Notes: generated by a model not told the origin, from the letters alone. A DNA stretch of 64,000 bases from Pseudanabaena sp. FACHB-1998 (GCF_014696355.1 NZ_JACJQA010000003.1:1-64000), one strand, 5' to 3'; positions 9,141 through 18,510 are shown, counted from the first letter of the stretch. Program-made: numbers and translations.

Positions 9141-9420
9141 TATAGCTGTCGCCCGCCACCTTGTACCAGATCACAAAATGGCTCCGCCATTTTGTGCTTT
9201 TAAAATCCTTACTGAGTTTGATTTTTAATTCCCAAAAGTGTGTCAACACTTTTGGGAATTGATATTATACCAAAGCACAAAATGGCGGAGCTATTTTGTG
9301 CTTTTAAAATCCTTGCTGGGTCTGGTTTTTGATATACAAAAGTGTTGTCGCACTTTCGTAAAACTGGGTTCATTTCCAAAAAGAAGAGTGGCGCAAAGCA
9401 CCACTCTTCTTTTTTGGAAA
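9141..9420. repeat. Hairpin-rich intergenic block with imperfect ~104-bp tandem duplication
   Basis: The gap from 9050 to 9540 contains no gene. It starts with a decayed TATAGCTG MITE end (9141). Four hairpins follow in line: 9172-9196 (GC-TCC-GC), 9227-9260 (15-bp stem), 9272-9304 (GC-GGA-GC) and 9373-9420 (GC-AAA-GC). The block from the first hairpin through 'CTTTTAAAATCCTT' recurs about 104 nt later with substitutions, so it is an old tandem duplication. Confidence 0.7.
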
Positions 9421-9540
9421 TCAGCGTCAATTTATAGATTTGTTATAATAAACAGTAGAACCTAAAAAATTTAGAAGTAGTTTTTAACTTACCAAACCGC
9501 CAACCATAAAATAAAACTTACGAAAAATAAAATCTAATCC

Positions 9541-10050
9541 GTGATCCCAACGCTTGATCTCAAATATGCTTACTCCATGGTTCTGGGAATGCTAATTGCA
9601 TTGACAGGGGTATCCGTGTGGCATCGCATCGCCCCTCTACCCTCCCGCGAACCTTCCGAAACCATTGAAGTCCAAAAAGTCGTTATTGCTCCTTTACCCA
9701 CCACCTTTGCCCGCCCTACTCTCAATGATGGGACAAACATTGGCAGCCTCAGAGTGGGCAATCGAACCGATCGCCCTGTGCGGATTGTCTTATTCTCACG
9801 AGTTACTGCCCAGAATGTCTGGCAAGCGATTGAGCCGCTGAACTGGGATTTCGCGCCTAATGAGGGCGGTAAAGAAGGTTTATTACTATCATTACCTAAT
9901 TACAAAATCGCGATCGGTAAAGGTGATGTAATTTTTGCCTTTGCGACCGATGGTTCCCGCACCTATTGGGGACCCAACATAGTCGGTGAAACCGATGCCC
10001 CATTTTGGGACAATCCAAATAAAGAGTGGAGCATGGTTTTACAACCCTAA
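9541..10050 (+). CDS. Conserved cyanobacterial hypothetical, membrane-anchored
   Basis: 169 residues with one hydrophobic segment (about 12-30, 'SMVLGMLIALTGVSVW'), then a beta-rich domain of about 110 residues ('GSLRVGNRTDRPVRIVLFSR', 'YWGPNIVGETDAPFW'). This suggests an N-terminally anchored periplasmic domain. I do not recognise a named family. The start is uncertain: GTG at 9541 has no clear ribosome site, and an ATG at 9577 would begin at the membrane segment. The stop codon lies inside the left arm of a perfect 20-bp terminator hairpin. Confidence 0.65.
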   Translation: MIPTLDLKYAYSMVLGMLIALTGVSVWHRIAPLPSREPSETIEVQKVVIAPLPTTFARPTLNDGTNIGSLRVGNRTDRPVRIVLFSRVTAQNVWQAIEPLNWDFAPNEGGKEGLLLSLPNYKIAIGKGDVIFAFATDGSRTYWGPNIVGETDAPFWDNPNKEWSMVLQP

Positions 10051-10090
10051 AACAAAAAGAGAGAGGCTTTGCCTCTCTCTTTTTGTTTTA
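10048..10090. terminator. Terminator hairpin containing the stop codon, apex GC-TTT-GC
   Basis: 20-bp perfect stem, 10048-10067 / 10071-10090. The left arm begins with the TAA stop of the preceding gene. Confidence 0.85.
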
Positions 10091-10204
10091 TAGCTGTTGC
10101 CATTCTTGTTAGGACACAAAACCAGAAGACGAGTTGCGGCGCGAAGCGCCGCAACTCGCTTCTTGGGTTTTGATTTGTCCTAATGCAAGTGACCGCAGCT
10201 ATAT
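10089..10204. mobile_element. MITE family A copy (116 bp) with internal hairpin
   Basis: Left end TATAGCTGTTGCCATTCTTG followed by TTAGGACA. The right end read in reverse is TATAGCTGCGGTCACTTGCA followed by TTAGGACA. Inside is a long hairpin with core GGCGC-GAA-GCGCC. It has no coding capacity; near-identical copies lie at 30013 and 62418. Confidence 0.75.
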
Positions 10205-10245
10205 ACACATTTTCCAAAGTGGGGAATTATAAAATCAAATCCCCT

Positions 10246-10290
10246 AATAAAACCCCAAAAGATGGCGAAGCCATTTTTTGGGGTTTTATT
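10246..10290. terminator. Bidirectional terminator, apex GC-GAA-GC
   Basis: 21-bp stem with one mismatch (10246-10266 / 10270-10290), A-rich left and T-rich right, next to the 3' end of the basic-tail protein at 10295. Confidence 0.8.
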
Positions 10291-10294
10291 ACAT

Positions 10295-11395
10295 TTATTC
10301 AGTGGGATTTTTGCGTTTAATCAATGGACGCGGCACTGGTGGGCGATCTTCCGTAGAAGAAAACTTGGGACGAGGCGGATAAATACCACCATCGTTCATA
10401 TCACCAGCTATTGAGGGCTTGTAAGGACGATCGCTATAGGGGCGATCGCCATACTTTCGGGGGGCAAACTTGCCGCCACCACCTACCCGTCCCTTCGATT
10501 GAGGACGACGCTTACCTTTATAAGGCACATGCCCAATAAACTCACCATCAATAATTGTTAAGACATCCCCATGTCTTTGGACATTCACACTCCAGAACTG
10601 ACCAATGGCATCATCAGGCAATAGCCCTGTAAGCCTTACCTTAAACTTACTATATTCTTTAGCCACCTTATCTTTCTGCTTATCAAATTTCTGCTCAGTA
10701 CGGCGAACCTTGACAATTACTGAATTATCTTCAACAGATTGACTCGATATCTCTCCCCTAACCGAGAAGTAACCATCTTGAACATTAGGATCAACTTGGA
10801 TATCAGCTTTCCCCAATTCAACAGGAGCCCATACCCCAGCGATCTGCACATGTAACTTACCTGCTTTATCGTTGGTGCGGGGATAGACTACCCACAAATA
10901 TTCGCGATCGCTTTGGAGCCGTTTTTTTACAATAGAAATAATTTTTCCAAGCAATACAGCATCTACTTGAGAACCATCTGTTGTCAGGATATGTCCCTTA
11001 GCAAAATTATCCTCATTGGCTATATATCGCCCATAGATCACACCAATCGCTCTATATTGCAGAGGTTCAGTTGCTGGTGGAATTGGTTGCAGACAGACTT
11101 TGTCCTTATCATCCTCAACTGGCTCAGGTGCTTCTTTTGACTCAATGACCCGATTAACTACTTGAGTCTTGACTTTTGCCGTTACAGACACGGATTTAGA
11201 AACAGTTTTAACCTGTTCATCAATCTTAGCAACCTTCATCTCTTCAGCTTGAATAGTCTCAGCAGATTTAGGAGCAATAACTTTGACAACTTCTAATTTA
11301 GGCAAATCTTTAATCGGAGGTTTAGGTGTAACGGATCTCGTTAAGGGTTTACTATTTGAGTCATCGGATTGGATTGGCTGATTGATTTTACTCAT
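10295..11395 (-). CDS. Conserved hypothetical with basic Gly/Arg-rich tail
   Basis: 366 residues in three parts. The N-terminal region (about 1-110) is Lys/Ser/Pro-rich and disordered. A central beta-rich region (about 115-270) contains 'YRAIGVIYGRYI', 'GKIISIVKKRLQSDREYLWVVYPRT' and 'LTGLLPDDAIGQFWSVNVQRHGD'. The tail (about 280-366) is strongly basic with RPQSKGRVGGGGK- and RPY-type repeats. It looks like a conserved cyanobacterial unknown; the tail would suit nucleic-acid binding, but that is inference. It is monocistronic and preceded by a gene-free stretch of nearly 1 kb. Confidence 0.65.
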   Translation of the reverse strand: MSKINQPIQSDDSNSKPLTRSVTPKPPIKDLPKLEVVKVIAPKSAETIQAEEMKVAKIDEQVKTVSKSVSVTAKVKTQVVNRVIESKEAPEPVEDDKDKVCLQPIPPATEPLQYRAIGVIYGRYIANEDNFAKGHILTTDGSQVDAVLLGKIISIVKKRLQSDREYLWVVYPRTNDKAGKLHVQIAGVWAPVELGKADIQVDPNVQDGYFSVRGEISSQSVEDNSVIVKVRRTEQKFDKQKDKVAKEYSKFKVRLTGLLPDDAIGQFWSVNVQRHGDVLTIIDGEFIGHVPYKGKRRPQSKGRVGGGGKFAPRKYGDRPYSDRPYKPSIAGDMNDGGIYPPRPKFSSTEDRPPVPRPLIKRKNPTE

Positions 11396-12352
11396 GAGAA
11401 CCTCCAGAAAACTAAGGAGCCTAATGCGGACTAGACCTTACTGGGAAATCGTTAGACAAAATATGTCAATAAAGTTCAAAATTATTTTACGCGATGTATA
11501 AAAATTTTGAATTGAGTTATTACCCCAGCTAAGGCTGAGATAGCGACATACTTTATAATCTACCTAAATTAAGTTCCGCAAAAAATGAAATATTAGGTAG
11601 TCTAACTTATCCCCTTACTAATTGGTCTGACTAGGTCAAACTTAACTAGCACTTTGATTTAATACAGCCTTTAGTTAGGATGTACACTTAGACATCTTAA
11701 CTCACCTAAGCATACACTGTTCTGTCTCAGCGCTATACATAGTTTGCCAAGTTTCAGGCATATATCATTTAGGCACGTATAAGAACTTAACTTAATGTAA
11801 TCAGTTAGCGATCAAGGCGATCGCATTCGCAATTTTGCAATCATTTGTTCGTTATTTACACCCTCTTTTTAGGCTGCGTGTATTACAGATAAATTTTGAG
11901 AAAGCTTGCAAAGCAAGCTTTCTCAAAATTTATCTGGGTTTTAAAAAAGTGCCTCGCACTGTATATCTTTTGTGATAGCTCTAAATAGCTAAGGAGAATT
12001 ACGCCCCAAAGTTCGGTAATTCTCCTTTCGGTTTTAGCTTTGTCTTGATATTGCTTACTATCTCTATATATTAAGGATTTACAAAGGATTTGCGATCCCC
12101 GCTAAATCAGCGCTTACGATACTTTTGTTATTCAATGCAGAAAATATTTACTGTAATTGAAAATTTACAGCAGATTTTAATCAACCAAACCACTACAAAT
12201 ATTTGAAAGTGCTGTACTGCAACAGTTTCAAATATTTTGGTCTTGAAGTGAGTAGAAGGTGCTGTAAATACATCCCTGCAATTTATGCATGGCTAGAAGA
12301 GCAGAAGGTGTGGATGATATCTGCCGATGTTTCACAGAATAGAGAGGACTTT
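11396..12352. other. Gene-free 957-nt stretch with hairpins
   Basis: No gene, tRNA or riboswitch recognised. It contains a 24-bp perfect hairpin (11886-11936, apex GC-AAA-GC), a small AGTGC-CTC-GCACT hairpin (about 11949), a 12-bp stem with 13-nt loop (11991-12027), and a long imperfect dyad (about 12195-12238) just before gnd. The first 450 nt look unstructured by eye. Confidence 0.6.
11886..11936. repeat. Hairpin, 24-bp perfect stem, apex GC-AAA-GC
   Basis: 11886-11909 pairs perfectly with 11913-11936. It is not adjacent to any gene end, so a terminator role is less obvious. Confidence 0.9.
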
Positions 12353-13777
12353 ATGGCATCTGACAAGCAAAGTTTTGGATTGATCGGTTTAGCTGTGATG
12401 GGTGAAAATCTCGCTCTAAACATTGAGCGTAATGGGTTTTCGATGAGTGTTTATAATCGAAGCCGCGATAAAACCGATAAATTCATTACCACTCGTGCGG
12501 CTGGTAAAAATTTCAAGGCTACCTATACGATCGCAGATTTTGTCGCTTCCCTAGAGCGTCCCCGCAAAATGATCATCATGGTCAAGGCTGGAGGGCCTGT
12601 GGATGCCGTGATCGAAGAACTAAAACCATTTTTAGAAGAAGGTGACATTATTATTGATGGCGGAAACTCCCTCTATGGCGATACCGATCGCCGTACCGAG
12701 GAGCTAGAAAAGATCAATCTCAAATTCATCGGCATGGGAGTAAGTGGCGGCGAAGAAGGTGCGCTCAATGGACCAAGCATGATGCCTGGTGGTCAGAAGT
12801 CTGCCTATGCTGAGATTGAGCCTATCGTCACTAAAATTGCGGCTCAAGTCGATGATGGACCTTGCGTAACTTACATTGGTAAGGGCAGCGCAGGGCATTA
12901 CGTGAAGATGGTGCATAACGGCATTGAGTATGGCGATATGCAGCTAATTGCCGAGGCTTACGATCTCCTAAGTACTGGTTTGGGTTTAACCGCAAGTGAA
13001 TTGCATGAAACATTTACGGCTTGGCGTAGTTCTGAGCTAGATTCTTATTTGATTGATATTACGACTGATATTTTCACTAAGATTGATGACCTGACGGGTG
13101 ATGCACTGGTCAATAAGATTTTGGATGCGGCTGGACAGAAAGGGACGGGTAAATGGACAGTACAAAGTGCTTTCGATCTGGGAGTGCCTATTCCTACGAT
13201 GATTGCGGCTGTGACCGCGCGGGTAATGTCTTCCTACAAAGAAGAACGGGTGGCAGCCTCAAAGGTGCTAACTAGTTCCACCTCTGGTAAGTATGAAGGC
13301 GATCGCCAAGAATTTATCGATGCAGTTCGAGATGCCCTCTATTGTTCCAAAATTTGTTCTTACGCTCAAGGGATGGCGTTATTGGGAGCCGCTTCCAAGG
13401 AATTTGGCTATGATTTAAATCTGGGCGAAATTGCCCGTATTTGGAAGGGTGGTTGCATCATCCGTGCTGCATTCCTTGACAAAATCAAATTGGCTTTTCA
13501 ACGTAATCCCAATCTGCCGAACTTGCTAGTCGATGAGGACTTCAAGCAAACGATTCTTACCAAGGAGTCGGCATGGCGCAAGGTTGTGATTGCGGCGGCT
13601 CAATTGGGTATCCCGATCCCCGCCTTCAGTGCATCTCTCGATTATTTCGATAGCTACCGACGCGATCGCCTACCTCAAAACTTGACACAGGCTCAGCGCG
13701 ATTACTTCGGCGCTCATACCTACGAGCGCACCGATAAGCCCAGAGGCGAATTTTTCCACACCGAGTGGATGAAGTAA
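12353..13777 (+). CDS. gnd: 6-phosphogluconate dehydrogenase, decarboxylating
   Basis: Oxidises 6-phosphogluconate to ribulose 5-phosphate, giving NADPH and CO2 in the oxidative pentose phosphate pathway. The 474-residue length is normal. The Rossmann motif '[15 protein letters not shown]' is at the N-terminus, the catalytic region '[23 protein letters not shown]' carries the Lys and His, and the C-terminus keeps '[11 protein letters not shown]'. The ATG at 12353 has AGAGAGGA 5-12 nt upstream. An in-frame TTG at 12203 would add 50 residues that cross a dyad and match no family sequence, so it is rejected. Confidence 0.97.
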   Translation: MASDKQSFGLIGLAVMGENLALNIERNGFSMSVYNRSRDKTDKFITTRAAGKNFKATYTIADFVASLERPRKMIIMVKAGGPVDAVIEELKPFLEEGDIIIDGGNSLYGDTDRRTEELEKINLKFIGMGVSGGEEGALNGPSMMPGGQKSAYAEIEPIVTKIAAQVDDGPCVTYIGKGSAGHYVKMVHNGIEYGDMQLIAEAYDLLSTGLGLTASELHETFTAWRSSELDSYLIDITTDIFTKIDDLTGDALVNKILDAAGQKGTGKWTVQSAFDLGVPIPTMIAAVTARVMSSYKEERVAASKVLTSSTSGKYEGDRQEFIDAVRDALYCSKICSYAQGMALLGAASKEFGYDLNLGEIARIWKGGCIIRAAFLDKIKLAFQRNPNLPNLLVDEDFKQTILTKESAWRKVVIAAAQLGIPIPAFSASLDYFDSYRRDRLPQNLTQAQRDYFGAHTYERTDKPRGEFFHTEWMK

Positions 13778-13863
13778 ATTTCTACTTTTCTCTAAATTGC
13801 CATAAGTGATCTAAGTGCTCAGTGTAAGTTTTAATTTGCACTGGGCGCTATGTATTATTAGTG

Positions 13864-13975
13864 TAAGTAGCTATAGCAATCCTATTTCATTTGTGAGAAA
13901 GACAAGAGACTTAATCCCCTTTTTTGCTTCTGTTTCTCATGACTCATTTAGGATTGCTATAGGCATAATTAAAGC
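13864..13975. mobile_element. MITE C (86 bp) inserted in a MITE B end with TA duplication
   Basis: MITE C spans 13874-13959 with 11-bp perfect terminal repeats TAGCAATCCTA and is flanked by TA (13872-13873 and 13960-13961). Removing it and one TA restores TAAGTAGCTAGGCATAATT, the uninterrupted end sequence seen at 24779 and, reversed, at 35154-35178. This is a clear nested insertion with a TA target-site duplication, as IS630/Tc1-mariner elements make. Confidence 0.8.
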
Positions 13976-13978
13976 TAA

Positions 13979-14845
13979 CTAGAATGATATCCCTAGAGCC
14001 TGATATGGGGGAGATGTTTTACATCTTTCTGCGGCTTTTGAATAATTCTTAATCCATAGATAATTATTACTTTTATGATCAAGTTTTGGTGGTGTAAGTA
14101 ATTCTCTTGTAAATGGATTATAGCTAGCAGGAACAAAGCCAGAAATTTGAAGTAATGATTCTATTTTAGGATTAACTGTTTCCAGCATAATAGCTAATAG
14201 AGAATCACATTTTAAGATGTTTAATGCTCCTTGAATTACTTCTTCCTCAAATCCCTCAACATCAATTTTAATCACACTGGGTTGTAGGGTATTAAGGAGA
14301 TCATCTAGAGATTTAACAGGTACTTCTATTGATTTTCCTGAATAAGCTTCATCAACCACTTTGTTCATCGTATCGTTGTCTGAAGAAAATATCACTGAGC
14401 CATTTTCTTTGCCCACAGCACAACAAACTGAATCAACTAAAGAATTGATTTGATTAATATTTACATTTTGTAGTAAATGATTAAAGGTTTTGGGAACTGG
14501 CTCAAAAGCTATACTTTTTGCCCCAACTACTCTAGAAGCTAAAACTGTATAGGAACCAATATTTGCACCTACATCCACAAATAAATCGTCTTGCCTTAAT
14601 ACATGCAAACAAAACGCCATATCCCAAAACTCATGAAGTCCTGTATAAATATTGCCTGTTGCGCCAGTCATTCCCAATTCAACTATCAGCTTTGCGTTGC
14701 CCATAAAGGGCATGACTACGGGCATTCTTAAAATTCTTGCTCCAACTTGCCACTTCAGCCATTGTTTAATAGCTAAAGATAGATTTTGGGAAGCTAGAGG
14801 GTGAGCAGAAATAAATCGTAAAGTTCTGAGTAATGATGAAATCAC
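13979..14845 (-). CDS. FkbM-family methyltransferase
   Basis: 288 residues with an SAM-binding core: 'LFVDVGANIGSYTVLASR' (motif I, about 105-120), 'SIAFEPVP' (acidic residue binding the SAM ribose) and 'VIKIDVEGFEEEVIQGA' (about 200), the signature of FkbM methyltransferases. These usually methylate glycans or other secondary metabolites. The likely start is GTG at 14845 with no evident ribosome site. It shares an AT-rich patch with a convergent-side neighbour, a membrane acyltransferase on the same strand, as in polysaccharide decoration islands. The substrate is unknown. Confidence 0.88.
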   Translation of the reverse strand: MISSLLRTLRFISAHPLASQNLSLAIKQWLKWQVGARILRMPVVMPFMGNAKLIVELGMTGATGNIYTGLHEFWDMAFCLHVLRQDDLFVDVGANIGSYTVLASRVVGAKSIAFEPVPKTFNHLLQNVNINQINSLVDSVCCAVGKENGSVIFSSDNDTMNKVVDEAYSGKSIEVPVKSLDDLLNTLQPSVIKIDVEGFEEEVIQGALNILKCDSLLAIMLETVNPKIESLLQISGFVPASYNPFTRELLTPPKLDHKSNNYLWIKNYSKAAERCKTSPPYQALGISF

Positions 14846-15204
14846 ACATTTATCGAAGCGGAGTTTAATAATCGAATTTTAATATGAAATACGCGATGTG
14901 CAACTAAAGAATCAGGAATCAAGTAAATCTTTAAACTGTAAAAGATGAAGAGAATAACGATTGAGCCAAAAAAAGAGTATGAGCAAGAATTTTGCGATTA
15001 AGGCGAGTAGAGAGATGCTCCCTCCTAATTTGCACAAGTTATTTATTTTTCATTCCTTACCTATATCAGCAAAACTACGACAACGAGATGCACGGCAGGA
15101 ATAACATAGTGGTATTGGAATGCCAGCCGCCAATGTTGTTACTCCTATTTTCTAACTCTTTTGGCTGTGAGTTTTTTTTGCAATTTCTTGGTTACACATC
15201 ACGT
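14846..15204. pseudogene. Gene-free gap with possible transposase-tail remnant
   Basis: No intact gene. On the minus strand around 15030-14945 one frame reads QIRREHLSTRLNRKILAHT before an early stop, with a stop just upstream. This looks like the C-terminal end of a DDE transposase, but only about 30 residues survive and the match is from memory. The assignment is weak. Confidence 0.25.
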
Positions 15205-16407
15205 TTAATAATTTAAATTAAATCTTTTTAAAATTTCAGAACTAACAAATTTTCTTACTTGGTTAGTTTTTAATTCTGTAAATTTTGATATGATGCTTGC
15301 GTATTTCAATATTAGTAATGAAATTAGCACATGGTATAAAATATTTTCAGGAGTGGGTTTCCACTTCAGATGCAATCCCAAACACAGGAATACATTCATT
15401 AGAAAATTGAGAATAGGAGCATGGACGAGATATAGTGTGTAAGATAATCCAGCAATTTTTTTTGAAAAATTATTTATAAAATCTGCTTTGAAGCTGTTAT
15501 CAGAACTATCAATTATTATTTCTCGAACCTTAGAAGTGTCTATCGAAGATATAGTAGTAAAATAAATAATCAAAGAGAATACAGAACCAATTAATAATTC
15601 AGTCCAGAAATGTTTGCCTGCATTTTCTTTGAAAACTATCAAAATTATACCAATTAAAATTAATGATATTTTTTTATAATTCTTTGTAATAAAACTAAGA
15701 ATTCTTTTATTCCTAGGTCTTGGCATAAAAATTGGAATAAATCCTAGCAACCATATAGTAAAGTATCTAATTATACTAGGATTTTTGAAATACAAAATAA
15801 TTAAAATTGGTATAGTAAATCCTAAAAGAATTATTCTTGAATAGAGCTTATTATTGTAAATAAGCAATAGTAAAAGTGGAAAAATTATGTAGTACCAAAA
15901 TTCATAACTTAAAGACCATAGAGGATAATTTGAACCAAAATTATTAACAAAAATATTTTGCAAAAAAAATGTATTTCCTAAAAAAGATATCAAATCTATA
16001 TTTCCAAAGTTAACAGTTTGAATGGAAAAGTTATTAGATATTTTTTCAGATAGGATATCCCAGAATAATGTTAAAAACAATGATGGAATTAATACCACTT
16101 CTAATCTTATGATTCTATCGGTTAGATATTTTATCCAAGACCATCTTTTTGTGCTTAGCATTTTTAATATACTTCTAGATATAAAAAAACCACTAAGTAC
16201 AAAAAATAAAATAACTGGAATCCTCCCAAATCCTGTTAAAAAATAAAATGTTGATACGATAAAATTAGATGAGTAGAAAGGGTCTAAAGAAGCATACGAA
16301 GTAAAAAAGGTATCTTTTACGTGATGAATCATCACAAATAGAGAAGCTAAGCCCCTTAACAAGTCTAAAAAAGAAGATTGCTCTCTATCTAAATCACTTA
16401 GGTTCAT
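15205..16407 (-). CDS. Acyltransferase family 3 membrane protein (OafA/YrhL type)
   Basis: 400 residues, strongly hydrophobic with about ten membrane segments. The N-terminal 'FLDLLRGLASLFVMIHHVKD' carries the conserved R and His pair of acyltransferase-3 proteins, and 'VILFFVLSGFFISRS' is the next family signature. These enzymes move acyl groups, often acetyl, onto surface glycans. Codon use is markedly AT-rich compared with flanking gnd and anmK, which suggests horizontal acquisition together with the FkbM gene. It is divergent from anmK with 51 nt between starts; a TATAAT at 16432-16427 on the minus strand may be its -10 box. Confidence 0.9.
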   Translation of the reverse strand: MNLSDLDREQSSFLDLLRGLASLFVMIHHVKDTFFTSYASLDPFYSSNFIVSTFYFLTGFGRIPVILFFVLSGFFISRSILKMLSTKRWSWIKYLTDRIIRLEVVLIPSLFLTLFWDILSEKISNNFSIQTVNFGNIDLISFLGNTFFLQNIFVNNFGSNYPLWSLSYEFWYYIIFPLLLLLIYNNKLYSRIILLGFTIPILIILYFKNPSIIRYFTIWLLGFIPIFMPRPRNKRILSFITKNYKKISLILIGIILIVFKENAGKHFWTELLIGSVFSLIIYFTTISSIDTSKVREIIIDSSDNSFKADFINNFSKKIAGLSYTLYLVHAPILNFLMNVFLCLGLHLKWKPTPENILYHVLISLLILKYASIISKFTELKTNQVRKFVSSEILKRFNLNY

Positions 16408-16458
16408 AAAGTAAATTTTTTAGATAATTATAGCGGTAGTAACAGCAGCAGGGTAAAA

Positions 16459-17604
16459 ATGTTTGATATTTTGAAAAGCAAAATATTAGCGATCGGCTTG
16501 ATGAGTGGGACATCGGTAGATGGGATTGATGCAGCGTTGGTGGAAATCAGCGATCGCCAAGGTATCCTTACCACTAACCTACTCGCAGGTCACACCTATG
16601 AATATGACGCAGATCTGCGAAAAGAAATCCTTGCAGTTTGTGCGGGGGAACCGCGATCGCTACAACAAATATGTGAGCTAGACGATCGCATTGCCGAGAG
16701 TTTTGCTCAAGCAGCGATCGCGATTATGGAAAAAGGCGATCACCTTCCCGATTTGATAGGATCCCACGGACAGACTGTATTTCATCGCCCACCCGCAAAT
16801 CAAAAAATGGGTTATACGATGCAACTAGGGCGAGGTGCGTTAATAGCTGAGTTAACAGGGATTAAGACTGTCAGCGATTTTCGGGTTGCGGATATTGAAG
16901 TCGGGGGGCAAGGTGCGCCGCTAGTGCCGATGGTGGATGCTTTGTTGTTATCTCACCCTAATAAATATCGCGCTTGTCAAAATATTGGCGGTATCAGCAA
17001 TGTCACCTATTTACCACCTAATGCAGGTTCAATTCCAGAACAAATATTTGGCTTTGATAATGGGGCAGGCAATGTCCTCATGGATATGGCAACCCAAAAA
17101 TTATTTGGTCAGCCCTTTGATCGCGATGGCGCGATCGCGCGTCAAGGTAAACCCAATTTAGATTTAATCAATCAATGGCTAGAGCAGGAATTTTTTGCGA
17201 CCACACCCCCCAAATCAACGGGGCGTGAATTATTTAGTCCAACCTATTTAGAAAAATGTTTAAGTGAGTTCCAAGGTTTAAGTAATTACGATATTCTGGC
17301 GACACTAACAGAATTTACGGCAAGGGCGATCGCCAAAAGCTATCATGATTTCCTGCCTGTATTTCCTGAGGAAGTTCTAGTCGGTGGCGGCGGTGGACGT
17401 AATGGCTATTTGATGGAGCGTTTACAGGATTTGCTCAAACCTGCGATCGTGCAGCGTACCGATGCCTTTGGTTTGAGTGGTGATAGTAAAGAGGCGATCG
17501 CCTTTGCAGTATTAGGATATTTGCGAATTAAAGAGCGCTATGGCAATTTGCCTAGCGTTACAGGTGCTAAGAGATCGGTGTTACTAGGCAAAATTTTTCC
17601 ATAA
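16459..17604 (+). CDS. anmK: Anhydro-N-acetylmuramic acid kinase
   Basis: Opens the 1,6-anhydro ring of anhydro-MurNAc and phosphorylates it, returning cell-wall turnover products to MurNAc-6-phosphate. The 381-residue length is typical. The family opening 'GLMSGTSVDGIDAALVEI' is exact, followed by 'IGSHGQTVFHRP', 'DFRVADIEVGGQGAPLVP' with the catalytic Asp, 'NIGGISNVTYLP' and the late 'VGGGGGRNGYLME'. It is convergent with rpsB. Its stop codon lies in the left arm of the shared terminator hairpin. Confidence 0.95.
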   Translation: MFDILKSKILAIGLMSGTSVDGIDAALVEISDRQGILTTNLLAGHTYEYDADLRKEILAVCAGEPRSLQQICELDDRIAESFAQAAIAIMEKGDHLPDLIGSHGQTVFHRPPANQKMGYTMQLGRGALIAELTGIKTVSDFRVADIEVGGQGAPLVPMVDALLLSHPNKYRACQNIGGISNVTYLPPNAGSIPEQIFGFDNGAGNVLMDMATQKLFGQPFDRDGAIARQGKPNLDLINQWLEQEFFATTPPKSTGRELFSPTYLEKCLSEFQGLSNYDILATLTEFTARAIAKSYHDFLPVFPEEVLVGGGGGRNGYLMERLQDLLKPAIVQRTDAFGLSGDSKEAIAFAVLGYLRIKERYGNLPSVTGAKRSVLLGKIFP

Positions 17605-17637
17605 AAAAAGCGGCGCATCGCGCCACTTTTTTTATGG
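17599..17637. terminator. Bidirectional terminator anmK/rpsB, apex GC-ATC-GC
   Basis: 18-bp stem with one mismatch (17599-17616 / 17620-17637). The left arm includes the anmK TAA stop; A- and T-rich outer arms suit termination in both directions. Confidence 0.85.
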
Positions 17638-17647
17638 ATGAGAAGCT

Positions 17648-18427
17648 TTAAGCTTCTGCACCTTCTTCATCACCAGTGATGATTTCTTCATCAACATAGG
17701 CTTCTACTTCTTCAGCCGAGATTTCATACTCGATTTCTTCGATATCGCCATGACGACCTTCGTAGATTGCGTCTGCAAGCTTACCAACGATCAACTTGAT
17801 CGAGCGAATTGCGTCATCGTTTGCAGGAATCCCGATATCAACGCTATCAGGATCGCAGTTGGTGTCAAGCAAAGATACGATGGGAATACGCAACTTTTGG
17901 CATTCTTGCACCGCGTTGTATTCGCGCTTGTGGTCAACGATGATCACGATATCGGGTGGCTTACGCATCAACTTGATGCCACCAAGATACTTGCGGAGCT
18001 TTTCCATTTCGCGGCGAAGGGTAGATGCTTCCTTCTTAGGTAAGCGATCCAATGCACCACTTTCATCGCGACGTTCGAGATCCTTGAGGCGATCAACACG
18101 GGTTTTGATGGTTGTCCAGTTGGTGAGCATTCCACCCAACCAGCGTTGGTTGATGTAATAGCTACCGCAACGGGCTGCTTCTTGAGCAATCAGACCAGCA
18201 GCTTGACGCTTGGTTCCAACGAACAATACTTTTTTGCCTTGCTCGGAAGCTTGGCGCAAATAAGCGTAGGCTTCTTCGAGGTATTGTGCAGTTTGCACAA
18301 GGTCAATAATATGAACGCCATTACGCTCGGTGAAGATGTAAGGCTCCATCTTGGGGTTCCAACGACGGGTTTGATGACCGAAGTGAACGCCCGACTCTAG
18401 CAATTGGGCTAGGGTTACGACTCCCAT
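17648..18427 (-). CDS. rpsB: 30S ribosomal protein S2
   Basis: Structural protein of the small ribosomal subunit. 259 residues, with the S2 signatures '[19 protein letters not shown]' at the N-terminus and '[28 protein letters not shown]' near residue 180, then an acidic C-terminal extension. A good AGGAG site lies before the ATG. The gene is not followed by tsf (elongation factor Ts), which adjoins rpsB in most bacteria: the next gene is convergent anmK 43 nt away. The 5' leader can form two short stems (see regulatory entry). Confidence 0.97.
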   Translation of the reverse strand: MGVVTLAQLLESGVHFGHQTRRWNPKMEPYIFTERNGVHIIDLVQTAQYLEEAYAYLRQASEQGKKVLFVGTKRQAAGLIAQEAARCGSYYINQRWLGGMLTNWTTIKTRVDRLKDLERRDESGALDRLPKKEASTLRREMEKLRKYLGGIKLMRKPPDIVIIVDHKREYNAVQECQKLRIPIVSLLDTNCDPDSVDIGIPANDDAIRSIKLIVGKLADAIYEGRHGDIEEIEYEISAEEVEAYVDEEIITGDEEGAEA

Positions 18428-18441
18428 TTAAATTTTCTCCT

Positions 18442-18510
18442 GTGTTCGGGTTTGTCCTTGCGCCTGAGATGGAATTTAGTAGTTACAAGTAACTCTAAAC
18501 ACCCGAAACC
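18442..18510 (-). promoter_or_regulatory. Candidate structured rpsB leader
   Basis: In the transcript, TTCGGGT (18507-18501) can pair with ACCCGAA (18451-18445), enclosing a small AGTTAC-AA-GTAACT hairpin (18481-18494). Ribosomal protein leaders often carry autoregulatory binding sites, but I know no matching motif. This is only suggestive. Confidence 0.3.

Noticed and set aside
12140-12175. NtcA-like GTA...TAC dyad upstream of gnd
   Set aside because: The spacing is 10, not 8, so it does not fit the NtcA consensus.
12203-12352. N-terminal extension of Gnd from a TTG start
   Set aside because: It crosses a dyad, is Cys-rich and unlike any 6-phosphogluconate dehydrogenase. A good ribosome site precedes the ATG at 12353.
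14992-15216. 74-residue plus-strand reading frame in the FkbM/acyltransferase gap
   Set aside because: TTG start, no ribosome site, odd composition, and it overlaps the end of the acyltransferase gene.
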